Notes: generated by a model not told the origin, from the sequence alone. A stretch of DNA of 64,000 nt from Promethearchaeota archaeon (GCA_013375495.1 JABXKC010000012.1:21057-85056), one strand, 5' to 3'; shown: positions 34,348 through 44,556, numbered from the stretch's first letter. Program-made: numbers and translations.

Positions 34348-34376
34348 TTTTTTATTCTCTTTTCTTTTTTTCTTTC
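34348..34376 (+). terminator. Pyrimidine-rich terminator after the RHH gene
   Basis: A 29-base stretch with T-runs of six, four and seven, broken only by C and one A, lies 58 bases after the RHH stop codon and fits archaeal U-tract termination. The rest of the 34291-34629 gap is A+T-rich and shows nothing else beyond TATA-like stretches. Confidence 0.45.
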
Positions 34377-34629
34377 TAAATTCTCAAGAAAACTAAGTGA
34401 ATTAGCTTTTCCGATATTTTTGTAAGATTGAACAAATTTTTATTTTTAGTTATTATCCTAAAAAATTTTATATTTTAACTAGATATTTCTTTAAGTATTA
34501 TGAGATGGTTGAATACGATATAAAAATAGTATTATATTGATGATTGTCTAAGTTAAATATTTAATAGTGGTATTTTCTATTACAATACTATCGCAAATTA
34601 AAGGGTGTAATATAATTTCGAGTAAAAAA

Positions 34630-35889
34630 ATGATTCCCGATTTTATGGAATGGGGAATTATAAACAAGGAAAATTTCAAAGGTAAAACATCATATGATGT
34701 TCCGATTAAGAGATGGGATCCCTTATCGACAGTATGCATAACATCAGAGGAGTTTGGTCTAAGAGAGGATCGCAAAAGATATTATGGTCACTTTGCTTAT
34801 ATATCTCCAATCAGAAGTGCAAGACCAAAAGGATTTAAGACTAACGAAGAGGAAAAGCAATTCTTTGACTGTTCAAAGAGAGTCGCGCTAAAGCATAAAG
34901 ATGTGTTTACATCGGTTACAGAAGGAAAGCCAATTTACGATGATTGGGGAAAACAATTAGGGGACGGTTTTACAATGATAATTACTGAAGACGAGAAAAA
35001 AAAAGAAAATCCTTTCCTAGAAATGCCATATCAAAACCAAAGAATATCAGATGATTGTAAAGCCTTGACACTAATTAATAGGTATCCTTCGATGGCTCGG
35101 GTTATCGATCCTGATGTTGAAAAATTAATAACTGATAAATTACCTTCAAATTTAAAACTCTCGAGGGGTATAAATTTAGTTACAATCTCAAGGAAATTTT
35201 ATCCATCCTTGTGTTTTAATTTAATTCCAGAAGATATTTTAGCGAGTATTTTCTTATCAATGAAAGCTGCAATTCTTTATTGCGTTGAAGAAGCGATTGG
35301 GAGAGATTTTTACGATATTCCGATATCACCCTTTTTCAATATAGGTCTTAAAGTTGGAGGCTCGCAGCCTCGAATACATAGCCAAGTCTATATCGATTTA
35401 AATATGGACGGTCATGGAAGCCGATTAGAAGGACATCTTGAAGCATTTAAAGAAATGGGGGATAAATGTCATCTATGCCAGACATCTCATGGAGAGAGTG
35501 ATCGAGTTATCATAAAGACGAAATTTTGGACATTTTATACCACAGGGAGTCCTGTGAGGAATTATCACATTCGATTTCATCCAAATGAACATTTGCGTAG
35601 GTTTTCTCAGTTAAAAGTCAATCAAATAAACGATCTTGCTAGAACATTAAAGGCTATCTTCCAAGGTTTGGATGATATTTCAATCGATAAAAATCGAAAT
35701 ATACTATTTAACTGTTGTCCTTTCCACTACGATGCAAATTTCCATTTATTTGGAGACATCATTCCTCACGAGATTATAGGTGGGGCTGAAATGGTCGATG
35801 ATATGAGAGTTGCGAGAAAATTACCACATATAGCTGCTAGCGAAATCCAAAAATCGATTGAAAAATATGTTAACGAGATAGAATGGTAA
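34630..35889 (+). CDS. GalT-like nucleotidyltransferase (HIT superfamily)
   Basis: Numbered from the ATG at 34630 (419 residues); an in-frame GTG at 34567 is possible, but the extra 21 residues show no similarity. The protein has two HIT-like repeats: G-S-Q-P-R-I-H-S-Q-V-Y and F-H-Y-D-A-N-F-H-L-F-G-D-I-I-P. A C-x2-C-x2-S-H-G-E zinc-type segment lies between them (C-H-L-C-Q-T-S-H-G-E-S-D-R). GalT-type enzymes transfer UMP or AMP between sugar phosphates. The canonical H-P-H active triad is not obvious, so a phosphorylase or hydrolase role is also possible. It lies 58 bases before an NDP-sugar pyrophosphorylase gene. Confidence 0.65.
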   Translation: MIPDFMEWGIINKENFKGKTSYDVPIKRWDPLSTVCITSEEFGLREDRKRYYGHFAYISPIRSARPKGFKTNEEEKQFFDCSKRVALKHKDVFTSVTEGKPIYDDWGKQLGDGFTMIITEDEKKKENPFLEMPYQNQRISDDCKALTLINRYPSMARVIDPDVEKLITDKLPSNLKLSRGINLVTISRKFYPSLCFNLIPEDILASIFLSMKAAILYCVEEAIGRDFYDIPISPFFNIGLKVGGSQPRIHSQVYIDLNMDGHGSRLEGHLEAFKEMGDKCHLCQTSHGESDRVIIKTKFWTFYTTGSPVRNYHIRFHPNEHLRRFSQLKVNQINDLARTLKAIFQGLDDISIDKNRNILFNCCPFHYDANFHLFGDIIPHEIIGGAEMVDDMRVARKLPHIAASEIQKSIEKYVNEIEW

Positions 35890-35947
35890 TAGATTTATAT
35901 TTATTATTCACGATATAAATAATGTAAAATTTTTTGAGAGGTTCAAT

Positions 35948-37096
35948 TTGAAAGAATGGTCTGCTATAATACTCGCCGGAGGTAGAGGAAAAAGACTCTT
36001 ACCTTTAACTTCGCTTATCCCTAAACCATTAGTGAAGGTAACAAATAAAGCAATGGTAGATTATTCAATAGCTCACCTTATTTTTGCTGATATCAAGCAT
36101 ATTATTCTTGCTTTGGCTTATCAGGGAAAAGAATTAAAAGAATATATAGAAAAAACATGGACACCTGACAAATTAGGTGATGTTGAGTTAGAGTGTGTCG
36201 TTCAAGAGAGTAGAGGTACCGCAGATGCATACAGATTATTAGACGATAGATTAGATTCTGAGAATATTGTTGTGAGTATGGCAGACATCGTTACGAACCT
36301 CCCAATGAGAAGTTTTATGGACTTTCATTTAGAGAAAGGTGGAATTAGCACTATTTCTATGAAAACCAGTGAAAGTCATACAAGCCAGTACGGAGTTGTT
36401 CTTTTAGATAATAATAGAAAAATTTATCTATTTTTAGAAAAACCTGCTCCCATGGAACTATATTTAAGTAGCATGGCTCAAAGAACAGATTTATTTTTAC
36501 ATACAAACATAATAAATACAGGAATTTATTGTTTTAAAAAAGAAATTGATAAAATGTTACAAGAAACTGGTTTAATGGACTTCGGCAGCGAAGTTTTCCC
36601 TTACCTCCTCGAGAATTATTATGATTTATATGGATTTGTAAAGAATTATTATTGGCTTGACTGTGGTAATTCCCAGACTTATTTGTGGGCAAACTGGGAT
36701 TTGTTACGAAAATATTCTTGGCCTATTACTCCCAATGGTGAAGAATACGATGGAGTTTTTCTCATGGGAATTATCAATTCTGGTCAAAATGTAAGTATTG
36801 AAAAACCTACTTGTTTTGGGGAATTTGTTGAACTTTTTAATCGAGTAAAGATTAAACCACTTAGCTCTATTGGAAACCGCGTCAAAATCGGTGAAGATAC
36901 ATTAATAGAAAAGAGTGTTATTTGGGACGATGTAGATATTGGAGCAGGGTGTCATATTGATAGTTCTATAGTTTGTAATAACTGCGAAATTGGGGACAAT
37001 GTCGTTTTGCATAATGCAATAGTTGCACCAAATAGTAAAATCAGCAGTGATACTCAAATAAGAGATAAAACGCTGGAACTTGGCACTAATATTTAA
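35948..37096 (+). CDS. NDP-sugar pyrophosphorylase with C-terminal left-handed beta-helix
   Basis: 382 residues. The nucleotidyltransferase domain begins A-I-I-L-A-G-G-R-G-K-R-L-L-P-L-T with the family signature G-G-x-G-x-R-L-x-P-L-T and I-P-K-P-L-V, and has the metal Asp in M-A-D-I-V. The last 90 residues carry hexapeptide-type repeats (I-G-N-R-V-K-I-G-E-D-T, I-G-A-G-C-H-I, C-E-I-G-D-N-V-V). It makes an NDP-sugar (glucose or mannose type) from a sugar 1-phosphate. TTG start with GAGAGGTTC before it. With the phosphohexomutase-like gene at 40680 it corresponds to the two halves of the fused GMPP-PMM proteins of actinobacteria and cyanobacteria. Confidence 0.82.
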   Translation: MKEWSAIILAGGRGKRLLPLTSLIPKPLVKVTNKAMVDYSIAHLIFADIKHIILALAYQGKELKEYIEKTWTPDKLGDVELECVVQESRGTADAYRLLDDRLDSENIVVSMADIVTNLPMRSFMDFHLEKGGISTISMKTSESHTSQYGVVLLDNNRKIYLFLEKPAPMELYLSSMAQRTDLFLHTNIINTGIYCFKKEIDKMLQETGLMDFGSEVFPYLLENYYDLYGFVKNYYWLDCGNSQTYLWANWDLLRKYSWPITPNGEEYDGVFLMGIINSGQNVSIEKPTCFGEFVELFNRVKIKPLSSIGNRVKIGEDTLIEKSVIWDDVDIGAGCHIDSSIVCNNCEIGDNVVLHNAIVAPNSKISSDTQIRDKTLELGTNI

Positions 37097-37121
37097 GAAT
37101 CTTTTTAGATGGGAGTTTGGT

Positions 37122-40100
37122 TTAAACTAGAGTGCGCAAATCTTCTAAAAATTGATTGACTTGAAATTTTGAAGTTTTCGCTATTTTAGTAATTTTTTGA
37201 AAATAAATTAGCAATTCTTCTAGCTCATTACTTATCCTATTATTAGATTTTGCTATTTTATCAATTATAGCAGTTAACCAAATCCACCTTGTGAAATTGG
37301 CAAATTCTTCTGCATTATACCATAGATAACTATGATATCTATTTACTTGTAAATATGCTTGTATTTCAGGGTCTCTAAAGAAAGATTGAAAGATCGCAAA
37401 AAAGTCTTTTTCAGCATATTCTATTGAATTAGACCAGTTTTGGAGAGAAACCATTAGTTTTATAATTGACCCAACATCTAGATTTTTCGCATCCTCTTTT
37501 AGTGATAATTCTCTCAATGTATTTCTTATATACTTTGATAATCGCCACTCATCAAACAAACTTCGGCTTTTCAGTTCATAATTTTTTTCTGAAATTACTC
37601 TTCCTAATTGATGAATAAATAACCAAGAAACTAATATCCCCCATTCAAATTCCGACTTAGGAAGAATTTTGGCTAAAGCGTTCTTCAAATTAGTAGAAAT
37701 GTCTAAATGAGTCAAACCCTTATGTAATTGTAAAGTTACAATTAATTTCGAATGAATTTCTTTTTCTATTTCGGTCACATCCTTATTACTCGAAGAATAC
37801 TTCTTCACTTCAAATAAAAATGAATTTAATTTTGTAGTTATACCCTCTACAATTAATTCCGTTTTCTGTGTTTCCAATAGATTTTTAAAATTATTAATAT
37901 TGACTATTTTCCTAAAGGATTCGAGTAATGGTTGGTATATTATTTCATGGAGAGTCTCTTTAATGTTGTGTACACCTCTTCCCCCTAGAAGATCGTACAA
38001 TTGAGCGTAGTGGAAGAATTCATTATCATTAACTATCTGGAAATCCATAAATAAAAAGCATTGAAATGCTTGGAGTTCTAAATATAAACCTTGATCGTGA
38101 AGATCTTGATTTCGTCTTATATATTCTAATCCAGTTAAATAATCTTTAAAGATGCAGTATCCTTCTTTCGGTAATTTTAACCCCTCATTTAACGTTTTTT
38201 GGGTTTGAACTTTATCATCTTCTTGTTTAACAGTAAAACCAACAGAATTTTTAATAAAACCTTTTGTTTCGGTATATTTATTATGATAAATAATCAAAGC
38301 TCGTTCATTATTAACTCTATTTGAATACGCAAATACATCTTCATTAACCGTATTTCCACTCCAAAAATCATAGAGTAAAAAATTATTCGCATTAGCAAAT
38401 AAATAGCGTTTCTTCATTATAGGAAATATTATTTTTTCATGCTGTTGAAGCAAGCCCAAATTGATTTTTTCATCCCAATAAGCACGTCTATATTCCATAC
38501 CGTATTTTTCGTGAAAACCCTCTATTTGACCGTGGCCAAACATAGGTAAACCAGGCATAGTTATCATCATTAAACAAACACCAAAATATTTCCCGCCATC
38601 CCCAAATTGTTTAATAGCAGTTTCTTCATCAGGATTATTCATGAAATTAACAAATCGTTTAAGGATTTCAGGGTCGAATTGTAAAGTATTTTTTAAAACT
38701 AATCGATACATAGCGTTATCTTCGTCTCGGAGCATATTCATAAAGGCTGAATTATATACGCGATGCATTCCTAAAGTTCTTACGAAAAATCCCTCGAGTA
38801 ACCAGAAGGCTTCCGCTAGCAATAAAGTATCAGGGTTTTCTTCATTGATTCTATCTACAACTTCACGCCAGAACTCTTGTGGCATTAGTTTATAAAACTC
38901 ATCTTTTGAAATACCATGTTCTGCTCTTGACGGAATAGCACCTCCAGTTCCAGGTTCAGGAAACCATAGGCGTTGAAAATGTTTTCTCGTTAGAGTCATA
39001 GCGGCATCAAAACGAATAATGGGGAACATCTTAGAAACATGTACTATGGTTTGTATAACTTCTTCTCGAACATCAGGATTTAGAAAATTTAATTGAGCGG
39101 TGTCGTTCCAAGGAAAACTTGTTCCATCGTTTCCGTGGTAGATATATTTTTGGTTTCCTGATCGAAAATCCACATGTTTAAATGTAACAGCTGCATCGGT
39201 TCTCGAAAAATACTTATCTTCTAAATAAATTCCTACCTTTGGATCACCTGATAAATTATCTCCTGAAAAAGTATACGAGGGAAAGGGGGAATATGGTAGG
39301 GATATATACCAATCGGGATGCTCCATCACCCATTTTGAAACAATTCCTGTATGATTAGGGACCATATCGCAGGCGAGACGAATTCCTCTAGCTATTGCTC
39401 TCTCCTGCAAATTCTTATAAGCTTCATACCCTCCCAAGTCATAAGCGATATTATAATCGTACGTTGAATAAGCACTTGCTTCCGCTTCTGGATTTCCACA
39501 CCATCTTTTAATAGTTTTTGATGCTTGACTTCTCTCCCATAAACCAATAAGCCACAATCCAGTAAAGCCCCATTCTTTTAGTTGTTCTAATTCTTCATCA
39601 GGTATTTCGTTTAATTTGGAGATAACTCTCTTATATTTTACAGATAATTGATTCATCCATACATATACATTTTTAGCTATCATCACAACTTTAGGCATCC
39701 ATTCTTTATCGAGAGTGTAATTTTCAAGTTCTAATGCGTCATAATCATAAGCCTCTGACTTTCCTGGGCCTAACCCTCTTAATCTTTCTTCTTCTCTTAT
39801 GATATCAATAGCAACTAAGATCTTGAATAGGTATTTTCTGACTAACTCCCCCCAGTTTTCATGAATATATTCTAATTGCTCACGAATTGAATGGGGATAT
39901 TTAATAGCGGGTTCATTTAGCATTTCTATTAAATTTAGATTATTTGGACCGAATCTAGCTTTTTCATCGAAAAAATTTGTAATTTCATCGATAATTTCCC
40001 TATAAGCAGTCCTTTTTTCAAGGGATTCATCATCAAATAGTTCAATAAAAGGAGAATAAGAAGGATTACTATTTCCAAACCAAATGGTTATGAATTCATC

Positions 40101-40529
40101 GAGAAAATGGATTTTGTTTCCAACTCCTTGAACTTCTTCTATCAAAAATTCTTCGATATTAACTTCTTCTTGGTATACTTTTTCAGGAGGAAATTCTTCT
40201 ATCAAAGAAAATATGGCCTCGTTTAGCCTTATATCTCCAATCTTATCTTTTAAATATTCAAAAAGTTCAACGGTTAGAAATTCATTTTTAGTTTCCTGTC
40301 TGTACAAATCTAGTAGATATTTTTTTATTTCATACATTAGTGCCATTCCATTGAATTCACCTATTCGAATAGCTATTTCAGGGTAGTTGATTAAGTCTCT
40401 CTTTTGATTTAATTTCTGTACGAATAATCTAACTAAATGCGTATCACCGTCAAATTCTATATCTCCTCTTTCAGTAAATTTGAAGTCATTTAATTCATAC
40501 TTATTTCTTGCATCTCTCGAAATTTTCAT
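37122..40529 (-). CDS. Very large GH13-family alpha-glucan enzyme
   Basis: 1135 residues, about twice the usual GH13 length. An N-terminal region of about 270 residues and a C-terminal region of about 330 residues, both mostly helical and without recognised domains, flank a GH13 barrel. Barrel motifs in order: G-L-W-L-I-G-L-W, D-M-V-P-N-H-T (region I), I-I-R-F-D-A-A (nucleophile Asp near 505), L-L-A-E-A-F-W (acid/base Glu near 573) and F-M-N-N-P-D-E (region IV near 633, Pro where His is usual). No signal peptide. Large cytosolic GH13 proteins include amylases and glucosyltransferases; specificity is undetermined. Convergent with the pyrophosphorylase gene, divergent from the mutase-like gene. 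Confidence 0.78.
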   Translation of the reverse strand: MKISRDARNKYELNDFKFTERGDIEFDGDTHLVRLFVQKLNQKRDLINYPEIAIRIGEFNGMALMYEIKKYLLDLYRQETKNEFLTVELFEYLKDKIGDIRLNEAIFSLIEEFPPEKVYQEEVNIEEFLIEEVQGVGNKIHFLDEFITIWFGNSNPSYSPFIELFDDESLEKRTAYREIIDEITNFFDEKARFGPNNLNLIEMLNEPAIKYPHSIREQLEYIHENWGELVRKYLFKILVAIDIIREEERLRGLGPGKSEAYDYDALELENYTLDKEWMPKVVMIAKNVYVWMNQLSVKYKRVISKLNEIPDEELEQLKEWGFTGLWLIGLWERSQASKTIKRWCGNPEAEASAYSTYDYNIAYDLGGYEAYKNLQERAIARGIRLACDMVPNHTGIVSKWVMEHPDWYISLPYSPFPSYTFSGDNLSGDPKVGIYLEDKYFSRTDAAVTFKHVDFRSGNQKYIYHGNDGTSFPWNDTAQLNFLNPDVREEVIQTIVHVSKMFPIIRFDAAMTLTRKHFQRLWFPEPGTGGAIPSRAEHGISKDEFYKLMPQEFWREVVDRINEENPDTLLLAEAFWLLEGFFVRTLGMHRVYNSAFMNMLRDEDNAMYRLVLKNTLQFDPEILKRFVNFMNNPDEETAIKQFGDGGKYFGVCLMMITMPGLPMFGHGQIEGFHEKYGMEYRRAYWDEKINLGLLQQHEKIIFPIMKKRYLFANANNFLLYDFWSGNTVNEDVFAYSNRVNNERALIIYHNKYTETKGFIKNSVGFTVKQEDDKVQTQKTLNEGLKLPKEGYCIFKDYLTGLEYIRRNQDLHDQGLYLELQAFQCFLFMDFQIVNDNEFFHYAQLYDLLGGRGVHNIKETLHEIIYQPLLESFRKIVNINNFKNLLETQKTELIVEGITTKLNSFLFEVKKYSSSNKDVTEIEKEIHSKLIVTLQLHKGLTHLDISTNLKNALAKILPKSEFEWGILVSWLFIHQLGRVISEKNYELKSRSLFDEWRLSKYIRNTLRELSLKEDAKNLDVGSIIKLMVSLQNWSNSIEYAEKDFFAIFQSFFRDPEIQAYLQVNRYHSYLWYNAEEFANFTRWIWLTAIIDKIAKSNNRISNELEELLIYFQKITKIAKTSKFQVNQFLEDLRTLV

Positions 40530-40679
40530 AAGGAATTCACTACCTAGTATATAATCTTATATTTTATTATACCCGATTTATTATTTGTTGATTGTTTTTT
40601 TAACTAAAGTTATTAATGTAAAACAAGCTATAATAATTATATTTTACAATTCGAAAATTCCAAATTTAAATGGTTTAAA

Positions 40680-42065
40680 TTGTTCCAGCGTGCTCAAAAT
40701 TTAGATGAACTTAATAAAAACGGTCGAATAGTAGGAAGGGCAAATTATATTTTTACACCTGAGATTGCAAGTTCAATTGGTTCTATTCATGGAAGTTCAT
40801 TTAAACTGGATGAAACTGTTGTTATTGGTCGTGATTACCATAACGATAGTCGCATGTTAAAGAGAGGATATACCTCAGGAATAATGAGCACCGGAATAAA
40901 TGTTTTAAATCTCGCAGAATGCACTTTTCCATTATTAGAATTTACTATTAGACGATTTGGGGCAAGTGGAGGTGCTTATTTTTCTGGAGGTCATCTTTAT
41001 AGCGAAGATGTAGGAGTACGATTTGCTGATGCAGGAGGAATTGAACTATCTCCCTTAAAAATAGAAAAAATCATTCAATCGCTTAATACTTATCCAGCAC
41101 AGATTAGACGCGTTGATCCAAGAATGATAGGACGAATAATTGCTATCCCTCAAACTCAAGACGTATATATTAAATCCTTAGAACAGTTCGTAAATAAGAA
41201 GCAGATCAGAGATGCTAACTTAAAAATAGTAATAGATTGTTCATTTAGTCCAACGGGAAGAATAACTCCACTATTAGTTAACGAAATAGGTGTGGAGGTT
41301 ATCGCCCTCAATACTCACTATCGAGAAAGATCAAAAATACCCGTACCGAGTGTTAATACAATTAAAAATACTGCGGATATTGTGAAAGCGTCAAATAGTC
41401 ATTTAGGAGTATGTTTTGATGTCGACGGATCACGGATATTAGTTTTAGATGAAAATGGTTTAGAAATTAGTTTTGAGGATTTATTAATGTTATTCATTGC
41501 TTACGATCAACGAATTAAAAATTCTAAAAATAGTCCGGTCATAATAACACCATCATTCTCTCCCGTCGTCAAAAATTTCATCAAAGAAAGTGGGTACCAA
41601 ATTAAACTCGTAGATAATTATCCTGGAGAACTTTCGCGACAAATAAGACAGGAAAGAGCGTGTTTTGCTGCTGCAGATTCTCTAAAATTCTATTTTCCTA
41701 ATTATGCACCTTTTAGCGATGGAAATTACATTCTACTAAAAATTTTGGAAATAATGTCTGCTCAAAAAGATTTAATTAGCTCTCTTATTAAAGGATTCCC
41801 TAAGGGTATAAAGGTTAATAAAACTATACCAGTCTCGGCTGATGTTATGGAAGGAATGCATAATAGATTAATTGAATTTGCTGATCAACATGAATTGAAG
41901 TACCAAGACATTATAAATGAATTAAAAATAATAGATGATGATGTGTACGTAAATATTAAAGTCGCCTTAAATAGAAATGCAATATTGTTATCTGCGGAAT
42001 CAAGTGATAAGAATAAGTCAGAGAAAATGATACTAAATTTATCTAAAATTATTTCGAAATTATAA
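40680..42065 (+). CDS. Phosphohexomutase-like protein with degenerate active site
   Basis: 461 residues with the four-domain alpha-D-phosphohexomutase outline. The phosphoserine loop, normally T-A-S-H-N-P, reads F-S102-G-G104-H105-L, so the catalytic Ser position is Gly. The metal loop, normally D-x-D-x-D-R, reads D247-V-D249-G-S251-R252, losing the third Asp. The same S/A-G-G-x-H change is, from memory, typical of the mutase half of fused GMPP-PMM proteins. This suggests a non-catalytic or altered partner for the pyrophosphorylase at 35948. TTG start; upstream is a 150-base divergent gap shared with the GH13 gene. Confidence 0.72.
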   Translation: MFQRAQNLDELNKNGRIVGRANYIFTPEIASSIGSIHGSSFKLDETVVIGRDYHNDSRMLKRGYTSGIMSTGINVLNLAECTFPLLEFTIRRFGASGGAYFSGGHLYSEDVGVRFADAGGIELSPLKIEKIIQSLNTYPAQIRRVDPRMIGRIIAIPQTQDVYIKSLEQFVNKKQIRDANLKIVIDCSFSPTGRITPLLVNEIGVEVIALNTHYRERSKIPVPSVNTIKNTADIVKASNSHLGVCFDVDGSRILVLDENGLEISFEDLLMLFIAYDQRIKNSKNSPVIITPSFSPVVKNFIKESGYQIKLVDNYPGELSRQIRQERACFAAADSLKFYFPNYAPFSDGNYILLKILEIMSAQKDLISSLIKGFPKGIKVNKTIPVSADVMEGMHNRLIEFADQHELKYQDIINELKIIDDDVYVNIKVALNRNAILLSAESSDKNKSEKMILNLSKIISKL

Positions 42066-42246
42066 TTATTATAGCTAGTAGAAAATATTTACTCTTAAAA
42101 TCAAATTATTTATAATTTTTTGGTGCTAATATAAATTCTCAGAAGCTAAATTAATAACGGTCTGGTATTAATTTAAAATAACATGTTGTTATATTATATA
42201 TAATTATTAACAAAATTAAAAATAATAATTAAAGGAAGGTTTTATA

Positions 42247-42939
42247 GTGGCTATGTTTGACATAAATTCTATTATCATTACTGGAACTTTATTTGTAATA
42301 TTTGGTGTCTTTTTGTTCTTCGATCTTTTCAAAAGGAACGAACGTTATGGCTATATAGCATATATTGTTGCTCTGATTCCAATAAATTTCTTATGGTTTC
42401 TTCAATTTGATGTTCTTGGGGTATATTTAATTTTATTTATACTCTGGAACTTGTGTTTATTACGGGATTTGTTTGGTGTTGTAAGAAAAGAAGATCCAAA
42501 AGAAATTAACGACATCGTTTTATATTTAGCTTTGGGTATTGTAGTACAGGCTATTATTACGGCGATTTTGCCAGTTTCTATTCCCACGATGCAGACCAAT
42601 ACCATCCCGTACTGGTTTTTCTATTTTCCTGACATTTACACAGGTGCTTATGGAATTGAAGCATGGGTAAATCTCACAATTTTATTGTCGTTTAGGGTTA
42701 TGGCTACAATATTAATTGGATTGGTAATTGTACCACTACTCGTAGATCTTAGGGACGAAGAAGTACCTCTACCCGTTTTTATCATCATAATTGGTCTGTT
42801 TATTTTACCTTTTCTCTACTTGAGCTACATATGGTTACCTGAAGCAATGGGAGTATTAACTTTTCTTATGAGCGTAATATTATTCATTGTTCTGTTAATT
42901 ATCACTCGGAGCGGAAAAGAAGTCAAGAAAAAGAAGTAA
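42247..42939 (+). CDS. Polytopic membrane protein of unknown function
   Basis: 230 residues with six or seven hydrophobic helices and a short Lys tail. AAGGAAGG lies 6 bases before the GTG at 42247, which fixes that start over the ATG two codons later. There are few charged residues inside helices and no recognised family motif. A T-rich terminator follows, so it is monocistronic. Confidence 0.65.
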   Translation: MAMFDINSIIITGTLFVIFGVFLFFDLFKRNERYGYIAYIVALIPINFLWFLQFDVLGVYLILFILWNLCLLRDLFGVVRKEDPKEINDIVLYLALGIVVQAIITAILPVSIPTMQTNTIPYWFFYFPDIYTGAYGIEAWVNLTILLSFRVMATILIGLVIVPLLVDLRDEEVPLPVFIIIIGLFILPFLYLSYIWLPEAMGVLTFLMSVILFIVLLIITRSGKEVKKKK

Positions 42940-42940
42940 C

Positions 42941-42972
42941 ATTTTAATTTTTATTTTTTTGTTATTATTTTT
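42941..42972 (+). terminator. T-rich terminator after the 230-residue membrane protein
   Basis: Consecutive T-runs (up to seven T, 42954-42960) begin two bases after the stop codon and continue for about 30 bases. Confidence 0.5.
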
Positions 42973-43040
42973 AAATATAAAAGATTATTGTCATTATTTT
43001 TATATATAAATGATAATAAACTATCGAAATTACATATAAC

Positions 43041-43050
43041 CTATTTATAA
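43041..43050 (+). promoter_or_regulatory. Candidate TATA box of radA
   Basis: CTATTTATAA lies about 35 bases before the TTG start. Initiation 25 bases downstream would give a very short leader with no ribosome-binding site, as for a near-leaderless mRNA. Confidence 0.4.
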
Positions 43051-43080
43051 TCGTATTTACTATTATATTAGTGATAAGAT

Positions 43081-44079
43081 TTGGCAAAAAAAAATGAGGA
43101 TTTAGAGGAAACAAATGATAAAGGTTCGATAAAGACTGAAGTAGAATATGATTTAAAGGCAATTTCTGGTGTAGGAGACACCACCGTAAAAAAATTGCAA
43201 GAAGCAGGGATTGTGTCAATCAGAACTCTTGCTGTTTACCCCATTACTAAATTAATGGATGAAGCAGGTATTGGGGAAAAAACTGCTCAAAAAATAATTA
43301 AAGCCGCTCAAGACATTGAAAATATGGGATTTAAAAGTGCTGATATCATTTGGGAAAAAAGAAGAAAACTAAACCGCTTGACGACTAATAGCTCGACTCT
43401 AGATGAAATCTTAGCAGGGGGTATTGAACCCGGTTCTGTTACTGAGTTTTATGGAGAATATAGAACAGGTAAGACTCAAATTGCTCATCAACTCTGCGTT
43501 AACGTTCAATTACCTTATGAAGAAGGAGGTTTGGAAGGGAATGCTCTTTACATCGACACAGAAGCAACTTTTAGACCTGAAAGAATAATTCAAATGGCAG
43601 AAGCGAAAGATTTAGATTATAACAAAACCTTGAGAAATATTGTTGTTGGGCGCGCTTATAATAGCGATCATCAAGTACTTTTAATCAGAGAAGCATCAAA
43701 AATAGTAAAAGAAAAGAATATTAAATTAATAGTCGTGGATTCGATAATAGGTCATTTTCGAAGCGAATATGTGGGAAGGGGCACTTTAGCAAATAGACAA
43801 CAAATTCTTAACGGCCATATTCACGATTTATTACGATTAACAGAGGTATTTGACGAGTTAGCTGTAATGTTTACTAACCAAGTTTCTTCGAAACCTGATG
43901 TATTCTATGGAAATCCAACAGTGGCTACGGGTGGCCACATTCTCGCCCATGGTGCTACGGTGAGGATATATTTAAGAAAAGGAAAGGGAGAACAGAGGGT
44001 AGCCAAAATGATTGACGCACCACATTTAGCAGAAGCTGAAGCTGTATTTTCAATAACAGAGGATGGTATAAAAGATTAA
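43081..44079 (+). CDS. radA: DNA repair and recombination protein RadA
   Basis: 332 residues, standard archaeal length. An N-terminal helix-hairpin-helix domain (about 25-75, L-K-A-I-S-G-V-G-D-T-T-V-K-K-L) precedes the RecA-fold core. Walker A is G-E-Y-R-T-G-K-T (125-132) and Walker B I-K-L-I-V-V-D-S-I (about 218-226). The L2/C-terminal G-G-H-I-L-A-H-G-A-T-V-R-I segment is conserved. RadA forms the strand-exchange filament on ssDNA. TTG start; no intein insertion. Stands between a membrane protein gene and an OsmC-family gene. Confidence 0.95.
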   Translation: MAKKNEDLEETNDKGSIKTEVEYDLKAISGVGDTTVKKLQEAGIVSIRTLAVYPITKLMDEAGIGEKTAQKIIKAAQDIENMGFKSADIIWEKRRKLNRLTTNSSTLDEILAGGIEPGSVTEFYGEYRTGKTQIAHQLCVNVQLPYEEGGLEGNALYIDTEATFRPERIIQMAEAKDLDYNKTLRNIVVGRAYNSDHQVLLIREASKIVKEKNIKLIVVDSIIGHFRSEYVGRGTLANRQQILNGHIHDLLRLTEVFDELAVMFTNQVSSKPDVFYGNPTVATGGHILAHGATVRIYLRKGKGEQRVAKMIDAPHLAEAEAVFSITEDGIKD

Positions 44080-44118
44080 GTTATTTAGGTTAACCAAATA
44101 AAGAAAATATTAAAAATA

Positions 44119-44556
44119 CTAATAATTAAGATTTACTTCGACATCAATACCTTCTCTTACGGCTTGAGTGACTACACAGTATTGCTCGAACATCTTTTTA
44201 CATTGGTCTGCCCTTTTACGCGTAACTGGATCACTAATTTTAATATTAATATCGACATCTACTTTCATTACTCTCAGAAATCCCTTTTTATTACGAGCTA
44301 TTGTTAATTCTGCTTCTGCATTTAAGTCGTCAAGAGTGAGATTTTTCTTTTTCAAACAAAATATGAAACTGGCACTCAAGCAACCTAATAACGCTAATCC
44401 TAACATTCTAGAAGGGTTAGGTCCTAGCATATCTAATTCATTTTTATGAGTATCATCAATATAGCAATCTTTTACTTTCATATCACCAAGGTCGCACTTG
44501 AATACCATATTTTCTTCCAGTGTTATTCCTACTTTTGGTTTCATCCCTTCAACCAT
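44119..44556 (-). CDS. OsmC/Ohr-family protein
   Basis: 145 residues. The segment P-S-R-M-L-G-L-A-L-L-G-C-L-S-A-S-F-I-F-C-L-K-K (about 47-69) is the central OsmC helix with its first Cys; the second family Cys is expected in the last third, where C112 or C120 lies within C-K-K-M-F-E-Q-Y-C. A later strand pattern (V-M-K-V-D-V-D-I-N-I-K-I) agrees. Family members reduce organic hydroperoxides using Cys pairs; spacing here differs from classical OsmC, so activity is uncertain. Convergent with radA. Confidence 0.75.
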   Translation of the reverse strand: MVEGMKPKVGITLEENMVFKCDLGDMKVKDCYIDDTHKNELDMLGPNPSRMLGLALLGCLSASFIFCLKKKNLTLDDLNAEAELTIARNKKGFLRVMKVDVDINIKISDPVTRKRADQCKKMFEQYCVVTQAVREGIDVEVNLNY

